From the NCBI GenBank assembly GCA_964448465.1, contig CAYUVY010000016.1, forward strand, positions 1 to 19,464: a stretch of 19,464 bases of DNA, given 5' to 3'. This document shows, piece by piece, positions 7,191 through 14,469 of the stretch; within the stretch, counting starts at the first letter, position 1; each line of letters starts with the position of its first letter. This DNA comes from CAYTYZ01 sp964448465 (GTDB taxonomy: Bacteria; Patescibacteriota; Microgenomatia; UBA12405). The notes below the pieces were generated by a model, which worked only from the letters and a program-made list of their open reading frames with translations, was not told the origin of the DNA and ran no database searches. A program made the translations under genes and the position numbers.

Positions 7191-9029
7191 TTATTTCAAA
7201 TCAAAAGCAGCTAGATGGGTTTGTTTGGCGGTTTGCGAGTCGCAGTTGTAGTACCAGGCGGTGAAGGTATAGTTGTGATGTTTGGTTTTGGGATCAAGAT
7301 AATAGTCTTTGATGACTAAGGCAAACAAGATATTTTTGTCTATCTTTTGGGTATAAGTATCAATTAGTTTTTGAGAATCTTGGGAAGAATCAAGAGATAT
7401 GGTGGCGTCTAGCTCACTAATTTGAGTGGTTAATTCATAACTATTGTTGGCTGGAGGTTCTTGTTTGTATTCTTGAAAATCAAGAATATTGGTCAAGATA
7501 GCTTGGTGGTAATTTTGATAACTGGTCCAAGTTAACTTAGCTTGAAGTTTGTCTTCTAGAATTTGCAGGTCTTCTGGTTTGTCAGTATAAATTCCCAGGG
7601 CATGATCTTCTACATAGTTTCCATCTGTTAGATTAAATATTTTTCCAATTTCAAAAAATTTAGTAGAAGGAACTTTATAGCGATCGTATTGATTACGTTG
7701 AGAAATGAGTGAGGAAATTAAGGTTTGGCGGAGGGCCGGATATTCCTCGTTGATACTGTTTTGGGCATAGATGGTCTCTCCGGTGGCAAGTTCAGGTAAT
7801 AAATTGTCTTTGGAGACTAGGGGCCAAGAGCGAATTTCGTCGTAACCCATTTGCACCAAAATATTTTTGATGGATTCCGCAAGCTCAATTATTTTGGGAG
7901 TGATGGGGTTTTTGGGGGTGGGATCAATTGGTTCTTCGATAGTAATTTTGTCGTAACCGTAAATACGAATGACTTCTTCAATTAAGTCTTCTTGGATATT
8001 TATATCTGTACGAGCAAAGGGTGGAGTAATTGTATTATCTGGATTTTTTTGACAGTCTAAACGAGAAAGAATGTCGTAACAAGTTTCTGTGGGAATATTT
8101 GTACCCGCAAACTTGGAGACTAATTGTGGGTCAAATTCAATTTGTGGTGGAGTATAGACATAATTGTCAAAAGAAAATTGTTCGTCAGTTAACTTGCCGC
8201 TACATATTTCGACTACTAATTTTTGTAGGTGGTGCAAAATTGTAGACAAACTTTGTAGCTCTAAGAATTTTTCTAGGCGACTACCAGCTTCGGTTTGAAT
8301 ATTTAAGGCACGATTGTCTTGGTGGACACGATATGGGTCATAAATGGCAACTTCTAAAATAGTTTCGGTAGAATTTTGGTCGATGCCACTATTGTTGCCG
8401 CCAATACTACTCATGCTCACCGGAGTATCCCCGGACTGGATAATCAAATTGCCATCTTGGAGCTCTAGCTTGGTGCCGTCGAAAGTGGTAATGGTTTGTC
8501 CTTTTTTGGATTCACACCACTCTAGTTGATTGTTAACTTTTTGTGCATCAAAAGCATGAACTGGAATGCCATATAGCAACATGGCATAGTTGGTTAAATC
8601 GACCAGATTATTGATGGGATTAATGTCGTGATGAGTAAGTAAGCCTTGCAACCACTTGGGGGAGGGACCGATCTTTAGATCAATTATTTTGCAAGCACGC
8701 AGGGTTTTGACTAGATGGGGGGCAGAGACATTAATTTTAAATTTTATATTTTCGGAACTTTTAATCGTTGGATCGGGAGATTCGTCTGGGTCAAAAAGTT
8801 TGGGAGGATTAATTTTGTAATAGGCAGCCAGGTCGCGAGCTATACCTATATAACCCAGACAATCCGGACGGTTGGCAGCACGAATTTCTAGGTCATAAAC
8901 CTCCTCTCCTTCTACTTTTTGATAACCGGCACAAAAATGGCCAATTAAAGAAAAGGTGTCGGCTAACTTTTGACCCGAGGCGGGTAAATCGGGTAAAAGT
9001 TTTTTTAATTCGGATAAGACGATGATCAT
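7191..9029 (-). CDS. pheT: Phenylalanyl-tRNA synthetase beta subunit (short form)
   Basis: A 612-residue PheT, against about 800 in Escherichia coli. It starts at MIIVLSELKKLLPDLP, the segment that normally opens the family, but then passes straight to the DLEIRAANRPDCLGYIGIARDLAAYY segment. The roughly 110-residue N-terminal tRNA-binding (EMAP-like) domain is therefore missing. The B3/4 region follows, then the B5 segment (RTDINIQEDLIEEVIRIYGYDKI) and the catalytic-like core. The last 80 residues only weakly resemble the FDX-ACB anticodon-binding domain (NYTFTAWYYN), which is diverged or shortened. PheT pairs with PheS as (alpha-beta)2 to charge tRNA-Phe; its start overlaps the pheS stop by four bases (ATGA). 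Confidence 0.95.
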   Translation of the reverse strand: MIIVLSELKKLLPDLPASGQKLADTFSLIGHFCAGYQKVEGEEVYDLEIRAANRPDCLGYIGIARDLAAYYKINPPKLFDPDESPDPTIKSSENIKFKINVSAPHLVKTLRACKIIDLKIGPSPKWLQGLLTHHDINPINNLVDLTNYAMLLYGIPVHAFDAQKVNNQLEWCESKKGQTITTFDGTKLELQDGNLIIQSGDTPVSMSSIGGNNSGIDQNSTETILEVAIYDPYRVHQDNRALNIQTEAGSRLEKFLELQSLSTILHHLQKLVVEICSGKLTDEQFSFDNYVYTPPQIEFDPQLVSKFAGTNIPTETCYDILSRLDCQKNPDNTITPPFARTDINIQEDLIEEVIRIYGYDKITIEEPIDPTPKNPITPKIIELAESIKNILVQMGYDEIRSWPLVSKDNLLPELATGETIYAQNSINEEYPALRQTLISSLISQRNQYDRYKVPSTKFFEIGKIFNLTDGNYVEDHALGIYTDKPEDLQILEDKLQAKLTWTSYQNYHQAILTNILDFQEYKQEPPANNSYELTTQISELDATISLDSSQDSQKLIDTYTQKIDKNILFALVIKDYYLDPKTKHHNYTFTAWYYNCDSQTAKQTHLAAFDLK

Positions 9030-10021
9030 AATTCGTAGGGTTTGTAGGCCAGATTGCCACCAAGTAAAGTACGAATGTCGGTAATTTTGTATTTAGTCAT
9101 GACCCAGCGATCTAGGCCGCAACCAAAGGCAAAGCCTCGCCACTTTTTCGGGTCGAGATTGGCCATTTTTAGGACGTTGGGATGAATAATACCGGCTCCT
9201 CCCATCTCCATCCAGCCAGCACCTTTGCAGATGGCACAACCAGCTCCCCCACAGTTAAAACATTTAAAATCAATACCTACCCCTGGTTCAACTTCTGGAT
9301 AATATTTATTGCGAAAGCGAAACTCTTGTTGGTTACCATATAAGTGGCGTATTAATTTGGTAAAGGTGCCAAAAAGATCTTTTAAGGTAATATCGGTATC
9401 TACAACCACACCTTGGAACTGGTGAAAGACAAAATGATTGGATTTGGTGGGCTTTTCATTTCTGTACACTCGTCCTGGAAACATGGCCTTGTAGGGAGGT
9501 TTTTCGTTTTGTAGTAGTCTGGCTTCGATAGAACTGGTTTGGGTGCGAAGTAAAAATTCTGGTTGATGGATATATAGACTATCTTGCATGTCCCTGGCAG
9601 GATGATTTTGGGGAACATTGAGACGAGTGAAATTGTATTCGTCGGTTTCTAGCTCAGGAGAATCGTATTGAGAAAAGCCAAGTTCTTTAAAGACAGAATA
9701 TATTTCTCGCTCAGTGATGGAAATTGGGTGCAAGTGACCCAACCTTACGGGGGTAAAGTAATTAGATGCTAATTTTAAATTTTTAATTTTAAAACTAGAA
9801 CCAGATTCTAAAACTAGTTCTGAAAGACGTGTTTCAATAGCTATTTCCAAAGATTTTTTGAGTTGATTTAACTCTTGTCCGTAGGACTTTGGCTCGGGAT
9901 GGTTTTTTAATTCGGAAAATAATTTGTTTATTTGACCATTTCTACCTAATAGATCTACTCGCACTTGTTCTAGCTCTGCTAGGGTTTGAGTGTTTTGTAT
10001 TTTTTTTAAGTACTGATCCAT
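9026..10021 (-). CDS. pheS: Phenylalanyl-tRNA synthetase alpha subunit
   Basis: A 331-residue catalytic subunit of PheRS, which aminoacylates tRNA-Phe. An N-terminal coiled-coil arm (about 1-75) is followed by the class II core: ERE/FKELGF, ARDMQDSLY, then FHQFQGVVVD, and finally GFAFGCGLDRWVMTKY with the motif 3 Arg. Between motifs 2 and 3 lie two CxxC pairs (CFNC and CAIC), a zinc-knuckle-like insertion known from some bacterial PheS lineages, directly before GWMEMGGAGIIHPNVL. ATG at 10021 lies ten bases after a TACAAT box and downstream of two terminator hairpins that follow rplT, so pheST may form its own unit. pheT is translationally coupled. Confidence 0.97.
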   Translation of the reverse strand: MDQYLKKIQNTQTLAELEQVRVDLLGRNGQINKLFSELKNHPEPKSYGQELNQLKKSLEIAIETRLSELVLESGSSFKIKNLKLASNYFTPVRLGHLHPISITEREIYSVFKELGFSQYDSPELETDEYNFTRLNVPQNHPARDMQDSLYIHQPEFLLRTQTSSIEARLLQNEKPPYKAMFPGRVYRNEKPTKSNHFVFHQFQGVVVDTDITLKDLFGTFTKLIRHLYGNQQEFRFRNKYYPEVEPGVGIDFKCFNCGGAGCAICKGAGWMEMGGAGIIHPNVLKMANLDPKKWRGFAFGCGLDRWVMTKYKITDIRTLLGGNLAYKPYEL

Positions 10022-10031
10022 GGTTTTATGT

Positions 10032-10037
10032 ATTGTA
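10032..10037 (-). promoter_or_regulatory. Possible -10 box (TACAAT) for pheST
   Basis: On the minus strand TACAAT lies ten bases upstream of the pheS ATG, just after the T tract of the second rplT terminator. No matching -35 or TGN extension is present. Confidence 0.35.
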
Positions 10038-10041
10038 CTAA

Positions 10042-10066
10042 AAATCCCGACTTAACGTCGGGATTT
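10042..10066 (-). terminator. Intrinsic terminator, second of two after rplT
   Basis: AAATCCCGAC and GTCGGGATTT make a ten-base-pair stem with a five-base loop. On the minus strand the stem's 3' end runs into a T-rich stretch (five Ts in all). Confidence 0.8.
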
Positions 10067-10068
10067 AA

Positions 10069-10097
10069 AAATAGTTCCGCTGAAGCGGGAACTATTT
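10069..10097 (-). terminator. Intrinsic terminator overlapping the rplT stop
   Basis: On the minus strand AAATAGTTC-C-CGC, loop TTCA, then GCG-GAACTATTT followed by Ts; one C is bulged. The 5' arm contains the rplT TAG stop codon. It stands directly before the second hairpin, giving a tandem terminator between rplT and pheS. Confidence 0.8.
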
Positions 10098-10436
10098 GGT
10101 GATAAATTTAAAGATGGTAGAAAAAGTATCCGGATCGTGGATAGCAATTTCAGATAAAGATTTGCGATTTAAGGATACTTTTTTAGATAGCATTTGGGCA
10201 ATAAATTTGGAATAGGTGCTACCAAGTTCTCTTAAAGCGATATTTAATCTAACAATCCAAGTTTTGCGCATATCTCGCTTGCGGTTTTTGCGACCGACAA
10301 AGGCATACATACCAGAATGCATAACGGCTTCGTTGGCAGCTTTGTAGCGAGTGGAACGAGTCATCCAAAAGCCTTTGGCGGCTTTTAAGACTTTTTTGTG
10401 TTTGTGGCGACGAACGACACCGGTTTTAACGCGCAT
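10092..10436 (-). CDS. rplT: 50S ribosomal protein bL20
   Basis: A 114-residue bL20, an early assembly protein of the large subunit. The N-terminus (MRVKTGVVRRHKHKKVLKAA), the KGFWMTRSTRYKAANEAVMHSGMYAF region and RKRDMRKTWIVRLNIALRELGSTYSKFI are all canonical. The C-terminal helix is rich in Phe (three TTT codons within the last eleven sense codons), which is not usual for the family, and the stop lies in a terminator stem. It follows rpmI after six bases. In several bacteria bL20 represses its own operon by binding the rpmI leader; no such RNA structure was identified here. Confidence 0.97.
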   Translation of the reverse strand: MRVKTGVVRRHKHKKVLKAAKGFWMTRSTRYKAANEAVMHSGMYAFVGRKNRKRDMRKTWIVRLNIALRELGSTYSKFIAQMLSKKVSLNRKSLSEIAIHDPDTFSTIFKFITK

Positions 10437-10442
10437 ATATTT

Positions 10443-10655
10443 TTAATAAAGACCTAATAATTTTTTAACTTTGAGTGCAAAGGCTGGGGCCACGTTCTTT
10501 TTACCTTTTAATCGGCGAAGCTGTTTTTTACTTTTTTTGCGTCGTAAATGGCGGTCAAAAGAAGACCTGCGTAAGACTTTACCAGTTTTAGTGACCTCAA
10601 AACGGGCAGCGACGGAACTTTTAATTTTTAGTTTTTTAACTCTGTTGCGGTTCAT
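10443..10655 (-). CDS. rpmI: 50S ribosomal protein bL35
   Basis: A 70-residue, strongly basic protein with the bL35 pattern KLKIKSSVAARFEVTKTGKVLRR followed by a Lys/Arg-rich middle. The N-terminus is MNRNRVKK in place of the usual MPKMK. The ATG lies 20 bases inside the end of infC in another frame, so translation is likely coupled to IF3 synthesis. The order infC-rpmI-rplT is nearly universal in bacteria. Confidence 0.95.
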   Translation of the reverse strand: MNRNRVKKLKIKSSVAARFEVTKTGKVLRRSSFDRHLRRKKSKKQLRRLKGKKNVAPAFALKVKKLLGLY

Positions 10656-11187
10656 TTTTAGTTTTAACTTTTTTAGTTGGGGTAAAGATTATACCAATTG
10701 CCTTGCCAATTAGCTTGGGTTCGGCTTCTGGGACGGCATGGTCTTTGACTTGCTCGGTGATACGAGTGACAAGTTGAAAACCAATTTCCTTCTTACTGAT
10801 CCAACGACCTCTCAATTTTACAGTAAACTTTACTTTAATTCCAGCGGTAAAATAGCCCTTAGCTTTGTTGATCTTGGTATCCAGATCTCCCTGGCCAATG
10901 GCGGGCTGTTTGAACTGGATTTCCTTGATTTCTCCGCCTTTATTGCCTTTGCGTTGCTTCTTTTCTTTCTTGGCTTCTTGGTATTTGAATTTGGAAAAGC
11001 TAATTAATTTGATAATTGGAGGGGTGGCTTTACCGACAATTTCTACTAGGTCCAAACCGGTTTCGGCAGACATTTTACGGGCATCATCTAGAGAGACAAT
11101 GCCAATTTGCTTGCCCATTTCGTCGAGAAGGCGCAAGGTGGGAGCGGTAATGTATTGATTGGTTTTGTAGTATTTTCGTTTTAGCAA
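10636..11187 (-). CDS. infC: Translation initiation factor IF-3
   Basis: A 183-residue IF-3, which binds the 30S subunit, blocks premature 50S joining and checks the initiator tRNA-start codon pairing. The N-domain (ITAPTLRLLDEMGKQIGIVS), the Lys-rich linker (EAKKEKKQRKGNKGG) and the C-domain (IKEIQFKQPAIGQGDLDTKINKA, then VKFTVKLRGR) are present. The start is non-ATG, with TTG at 11185-11187 the best candidate. Near-cognate starts are typical for infC, where they allow IF-3 to repress its own translation. It begins six bases after the thrS stop in the same frame and overlaps rpmI by 20 bases. Confidence 0.95.
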   Translation of the reverse strand: MLKRKYYKTNQYITAPTLRLLDEMGKQIGIVSLDDARKMSAETGLDLVEIVGKATPPIIKLISFSKFKYQEAKKEKKQRKGNKGGEIKEIQFKQPAIGQGDLDTKINKAKGYFTAGIKVKFTVKLRGRWISKKEIGFQLVTRITEQVKDHAVPEAEPKLIGKAIGIIFTPTKKVKTKNEPQQS

Positions 11188-11193
11188 AGTGAT

Positions 11194-12987
11194 TTATTGT
11201 AACAGATAAAGTGATTTTTTGCTGATAAGACCCAGTAATTTCTCTTGAAAATCGGCAAGAGGGAGGGCGTTTAACTGTTGGCCATCGCGTTGGCGAACAG
11301 AGACAGTTTTGGCTTCCTGTTCTTTTTTACCCAAAATGAGCATGAAGGGAATCTTTTGCTCTTGGGCTAGCTTAATTTTGTTTTGCATTGTACTACTGCT
11401 GGTTTGGATTTCTACCCGAATGTTTTGCTCTTCTAGCTCTTTTTTGATGGTTTGAGCGTAGTCGATTTGGTCGTCGCTAATGGGGATGAGGCTAACTTGA
11501 ACTGGGGATAGCCAAACAGGAAAGGCCCCAGCAAAATGTTCGATTAAAAAGCCAACAAATCTCTCGTGTGAACCTAGTGGAGCACGATGAATTACAGCAC
11601 AGAGCTTTTTCTGGCCATCTTTGTCGGTGTAATCTAGGCCAAAACGAGTAGGCATGTATAAATCAAGTTGTGCGGTGGAAACGGAGTATTCTTTGCCAGT
11701 GGTAGAGCGAATATTTATATCAATTTTGGGTCCATAAAAAGCTGCTCCACCAACATCTTCTTCGTATTTAATGCCAAATCTTTCTACCGCTCTTCGGGTG
11801 ATGGCTTCGGCTTGGTCCCACATGGCTTTATCTCCATGGTATTTGTTCTTTTTCTCGGCACTGGGCAAGCCAATTACAGCATAGTAGTCGTCTTTACTTA
11901 ACCCCAAAACTTTATAAAAATAGTCGTAAAGTTCTAGAGATTTGTAAAATTCTTCTTCAGCTTGTTCCAGAGTGCAATAAATATGAGCATCATTTTGGCA
12001 AAGCGCGCGCACACGCATTAACCCTTGGAGAGTTCCTGAGCCTTCGTAGCGATAGACAGTACCGTATTCGGCAACACGAAGAGGTAGATCACGATAGGAT
12101 TTTGGGCTAGATTTGTAAATCATGTGATGATGGGGACAATTCATGCCTTTTAGATAGTAATCTTCACCATCGATGTCCATAGGAGAATACATGTCGTCTT
12201 TGTAATAAGGTAAATGACCTGAAATTTCATATAGGGTATGTTTAGCAATATGTGGTGTGGCGACTCGTACATAGCCCCATTTACGCTCGGTTTCCTTGGC
12301 CCAATTTTCAAGCTCTTCGCGAATAACTGTACCTTTGGGTGTCCAGAGTGGTAGGCCTGGTCCAACTTCGTCGGCAAAAGTAAATAAATCTAACTCTTTG
12401 CCTAACTTGCGATGATCTCTCTTTTTAATTTCTTCTTGTTGCAATAAATAGGCATCCAATTCAGCTTGAGTTGGATAGGTGGTGCCATAGATGCGAGTAA
12501 GCATGGGATTTTTTTCGTCTCCATGCCAATAGGCACCGGCTACAGACAGTAGCTTAAAAGCGCCTATTTTACCGGTACTTTCAACATGTGGACCAGCACA
12601 AAGATCGACAAATCCTTCGCCTGTTTTATAGACAGTTAATTCTTGGCCTTCACTGGTAAATTGATTGATCCATTCTAATTTAAAAGGGTTACCGGCAAAA
12701 AGTTTTTCGGCTTCTTCTTTAGAAACAGTAGACTTAACTATAGGTAAATCTTGTTGAATAATTTTGGTCATTTCGGCTTCTATCGCTGGAAACATTTCTT
12801 CGTTGACTTTAAAGTCGCCAACGGGTTGAAAATCAAAATAAAAACCTTCATCGGTGGCTGGCCCCATGGCCATAAGAAACTGACCGGGGTATAAATTTTG
12901 CATGGCTTGGGTTAAAACATGCTCTGTGGAATGGCGCATGGAAAATAAGTTATTTTCAGAAGGTTGGGTAGATTGTTTACTAGACAT
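11194..12987 (-). CDS. thrS: Threonyl-tRNA synthetase, lacking the TGS domain
   Basis: A 597-residue class II synthetase that charges tRNA-Thr. The N2 editing domain is present: HxxxH at 19-23 (HSTEH) and CAGPH, which hydrolyse Ser-tRNA-Thr. The roughly 60-residue N-terminal TGS domain found in Escherichia coli is absent. The catalytic core has MNCPHHH (zinc Cys), motif 2 YRYEGSGTLQGLMRVRALCQ, VIHRAPLGSHERFVG (motif 3, zinc His), and a C-terminal anticodon-binding domain. ATG at 12987 follows a leader containing a Thr-rich 20-codon ORF and an intrinsic terminator. The gene heads thrS-infC-rpmI-rplT, with pheST beyond. Confidence 0.97.
   Translation of the reverse strand: MSSKQSTQPSENNLFSMRHSTEHVLTQAMQNLYPGQFLMAMGPATDEGFYFDFQPVGDFKVNEEMFPAIEAEMTKIIQQDLPIVKSTVSKEEAEKLFAGNPFKLEWINQFTSEGQELTVYKTGEGFVDLCAGPHVESTGKIGAFKLLSVAGAYWHGDEKNPMLTRIYGTTYPTQAELDAYLLQQEEIKKRDHRKLGKELDLFTFADEVGPGLPLWTPKGTVIREELENWAKETERKWGYVRVATPHIAKHTLYEISGHLPYYKDDMYSPMDIDGEDYYLKGMNCPHHHMIYKSSPKSYRDLPLRVAEYGTVYRYEGSGTLQGLMRVRALCQNDAHIYCTLEQAEEEFYKSLELYDYFYKVLGLSKDDYYAVIGLPSAEKKNKYHGDKAMWDQAEAITRRAVERFGIKYEEDVGGAAFYGPKIDINIRSTTGKEYSVSTAQLDLYMPTRFGLDYTDKDGQKKLCAVIHRAPLGSHERFVGFLIEHFAGAFPVWLSPVQVSLIPISDDQIDYAQTIKKELEEQNIRVEIQTSSSTMQNKIKLAQEQKIPFMLILGKKEQEAKTVSVRQRDGQQLNALPLADFQEKLLGLISKKSLYLLQ
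11196..11204 (-). promoter_or_regulatory. Possible internal extended -10 (TGTTACAAT) for infC-rpmI-rplT
   Basis: On the minus strand TGT-TACAAT lies in the last codons of thrS (SLYLLQ plus stop) and ends eight bases upstream of the TTG start of infC. An internal promoter here would let IF-3 and the ribosomal proteins escape control acting at thrS. It falls in coding sequence, so chance is possible. Confidence 0.4.
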
Positions 12988-13016
12988 GAGAATTAAATAA
13001 AAAATAATGGAAGTTT

Positions 13017-13057
13017 AAAAAAGCCCAAGAAGACATCAAAAAGCTGCCCTGTTGGGC
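13017..13057 (-). terminator. Attenuator-type terminator in the thrS leader
   Basis: On the minus strand GCCCAA (13057-13052) pairs with TTGGGC (13028-13023) around a 23-base loop, followed by six Ts (13022-13017). It lies 30 bases before the thrS ATG, so transcription ending here would shut off thrS. The same GCCC can instead pair with GGGC in GCCC-AACA-GGGC, a competing small hairpin. The 5' arm is part of the leader ORF, right after its Thr codons. Confidence 0.75.
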
Positions 13058-13098
13058 ATAGTAGTGGTTCTAATACAATTGGTTAGTTTCAAGTTCAT
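13036..13098 (-). CDS. Threonine-rich leader peptide for thrS
   Basis: A 20-codon frame reads MNLKLTNCIRTTTMPNRAAF and ends in TGA. Four of twenty residues are Thr, with three consecutive Thr codons (ACC ACT ACT) at residues 11-13. Those codons end two bases before the 5' arm of the terminator at 13023-13057. A ribosome paused there for lack of Thr-tRNA would cover that arm and let polymerase continue into thrS. The ATG is about 10 nt from the expected transcription start, with no Shine-Dalgarno. The layout parallels the classical thr and pheST leader attenuators of enteric bacteria. The peptide has no recognised homologue. Confidence 0.7.
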   Translation of the reverse strand: MNLKLTNCIRTTTMPNRAAF

Positions 13099-13114
13099 AT
13101 CGTGTCTTTGTAAT

Positions 13115-13144
13115 TTTATACCAAAGCCTCATAAAATCAAACAA
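13115..13144 (-). promoter_or_regulatory. thrS operon promoter
   Basis: On the minus strand TTGTTT (13144-13139), an 18-base spacer and TATAAA (13120-13115) with a TGG extension (13123-13121). The expected start is about 13108, giving a leader of about 120 nt before the thrS ATG. It stands just downstream of tRNA-Val on the same strand. Confidence 0.65.
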
Positions 13145-13155
13145 GCAACTAAGTG

Positions 13156-13229
13156 TGACCGCTAGAGGAGTCGAACCTCTGACCTTTTCAATGTCAATGA
13201 AATGCTCTAGCCAACTGAGCTAAGCGGTC
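13156..13229 (-). tRNA. tRNA-Val (anticodon GAC)
   Basis: On the minus strand the acceptor stem is GACCGCT/AGCGGTC (seven pairs), D stem GCTC/GAGC, anticodon stem TTTCA/TGAAA with loop TTGACAT giving anticodon GAC, variable AGGTC, and T arm AGAGG-TTCGACT-CCTCT. The discriminator is A and no CCA is encoded, so a CCA-adding enzyme is needed. An extended -10 promoter lies directly upstream. Confidence 0.97.
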
Positions 13230-13237
13230 GATTGCAT

Positions 13238-13246
13238 ATTATACCA
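13238..13246 (-). promoter_or_regulatory. Extended -10 promoter (TGGTATAAT) for tRNA-Val
   Basis: On the minus strand TGG-TATAAT, eight bases before the tRNA 5' end. The transcript would begin almost at the mature 5' end. No good -35 is seen. Confidence 0.75.
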
Positions 13247-13257
13247 GCTCGTGCCAA

Positions 13258-13263
13258 GATAAT
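13258..13263 (+). promoter_or_regulatory. Possible -10 box (GATAAT) for the YceI-like gene
   Basis: GATAAT ends four bases before the ATG at 13268, the same close placement seen at other starts. It lacks a TGN extension and a good -35. Confidence 0.3.
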
Positions 13264-13267
13264 AAGC

Positions 13268-13852
13268 ATGAGTAAAAAAAATATTATTACAGCAATTTTG
13301 CTGAGTTTGGTTTTGTTTGCTTGTGGTAAGAGTAAGACAGACTTAAATCAATCCCCTACCGGGGTTTTGCCCACGGTGACAAAAGTTTTGCAAGAGGACA
13401 AAATTTATCAGGTAGATATGGCTAAAAGTAAGGTTTCTTGGAAACTGGATAAATACACAGGAGTGATTAAGATTAAGTCAGCGGAGTTGAAACAAAACCA
13501 AGAAGGTAAACTTAGTGGGCGAATTGTGTTGGATATGGAAAGTATCGGTTTTGCATACGCAGGAGAAAATATATTAGATGTAAAAAATTATCCAGATGCG
13601 ATATTTGATCTAAAGAACATTCAAAGGCTGGGTAGTAGTTATAACCTGGAAGCAGATATAACGGTGAAAGATAGAACTAATCCGGTACAAATGACGGTAA
13701 ATATTTTGGGACCAAAAACTTTTCGAACACAGGTTAATCTGGATAGAACTTTGTGGAATATACAATATATGTCTAGTAAATTTTTTGAGAACCTGGGTGA
13801 GAAGCAACTTCCGGATCAAGTGGAAATTACGGCAATTTTAGTTTTGAAATAG
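13268..13852 (+). CDS. YceI-like lipoprotein
   Basis: A 194-residue precursor. MSKKNIITAILLSLVLFACG is a lipoprotein signal peptide with lipobox LFAC, so the mature protein should be lipid-anchored at Cys19 outside the membrane. After a short linker, the domain from about residue 45 (IYQVDMAKSKVSWKLD) has the YceI pattern: the SVSWKL-type first strand, a SGRIVLDMESI strand, LDVKNYPDAIFDLKNI, and a final VEITAILVLK strand. YceI proteins form a lipocalin-like barrel that binds isoprenoid-type lipids in some members; the ligand here is unknown. The frame is open upstream to 13232, but the ATG at 13268 gives the correct signal start. It converges with the next gene with zero bases between the stops. 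Confidence 0.85.
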   Translation: MSKKNIITAILLSLVLFACGKSKTDLNQSPTGVLPTVTKVLQEDKIYQVDMAKSKVSWKLDKYTGVIKIKSAELKQNQEGKLSGRIVLDMESIGFAYAGENILDVKNYPDAIFDLKNIQRLGSSYNLEADITVKDRTNPVQMTVNILGPKTFRTQVNLDRTLWNIQYMSSKFFENLGEKQLPDQVEITAILVLK

Positions 13853-14464
13853 TTAGGCTACGCTGCGGGCGGTGGAGTGTTCATTGCTCATTAAGTACTG
13901 AGCACCGCCACCATGTTCTTTGTCTTTGACTTTGCCCCAGAAAGCATTTTTACGGGATTTACGAGTCTTTTGGGTGGACATCCACTCTTGAGCCTGACTG
14001 ATGTTTTTACGTAAATCTTGGATAATTTTGTGTATGCGCTGGAAAAAATTTATTTCGTATTTACTGGCTTGGGTTACGGGTGCGTAGACGGCTTGTTCTA
14101 CGTCGTGGGCCACTTCTTTAACACTGCCGATAAGTGCTTGAATTTCTTGGCGTAAAGCACTTATTTCTTTGCTTACTTGTTCTTGTTGCAGACTAAAAAG
14201 GACTTTCTCTTGGCTTGCAAGTGAATACTCCGTGTTGGCCGGAAGTGGTTTTTTTTGTTCTCCAGAATTGTGAATTTCAACTTTTTTGCCCAGGCTTAGG
14301 ATACCCGAAAAACTAAATTTAAGCGGTCGTTCTTGAATTTTACCAGCATTGGAAGTTGTGGATTGTTTGGCCTCGGGTAGTGTTTCGGCGGTATTTTTGG
14401 CCCAGACTTTGGCGGCTTTGGAGTTTCGGTTATTTTTATTGTAGCTAAGTAATCCACCTGCCAT
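13853..14464 (-). CDS. Conserved-type hypothetical protein with coiled coil
   Basis: A 203-residue soluble protein, function unknown. The N-terminal 90 residues are basic and low-complexity (NKNNRNSKAAKVWAKN). The middle holds a predicted helix or coiled coil (about 85-130, EKVLFSLQQEQVSKEISALRQE). The last 20 residues (EHGGGAQYLMSNEHSTARSV) look like a conserved C-terminal signature. It resembles small proteins of Microgenomates genomes, possibly the DUF5660 group, but that is recollection and not tested. The frame is open upstream to a TTG at 14479, yet an extended -10 (TGCTATACT) covers that position and puts +1 on the ATG at 14464, so the later start is preferred. Its stop abuts that of the YceI-like gene. 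Confidence 0.75.
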   Translation of the reverse strand: MAGGLLSYNKNNRNSKAAKVWAKNTAETLPEAKQSTTSNAGKIQERPLKFSFSGILSLGKKVEIHNSGEQKKPLPANTEYSLASQEKVLFSLQQEQVSKEISALRQEIQALIGSVKEVAHDVEQAVYAPVTQASKYEINFFQRIHKIIQDLRKNISQAQEWMSTQKTRKSRKNAFWGKVKDKEHGGGAQYLMSNEHSTARSVA

Positions 14465-14469
14465 ACCAG

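Noticed and set aside
10738..11158. Plus-strand ORFs antisense to infC
   Set aside because: Shadow frames of infC, rich in Leu/Phe from reading Lys-rich coding sequence backwards.
12988..13115. T-box riboswitch in the thrS leader
   Set aside because: No T-box sequence, specifier loop or stem I architecture; the leader is only about 120 nt and carries a Thr-rich ORF instead.
13232..13267. Upstream extension of the YceI-like gene
   Set aside because: The added residues would precede a perfect lipoprotein signal and would overlap the tRNA-Val promoter region.
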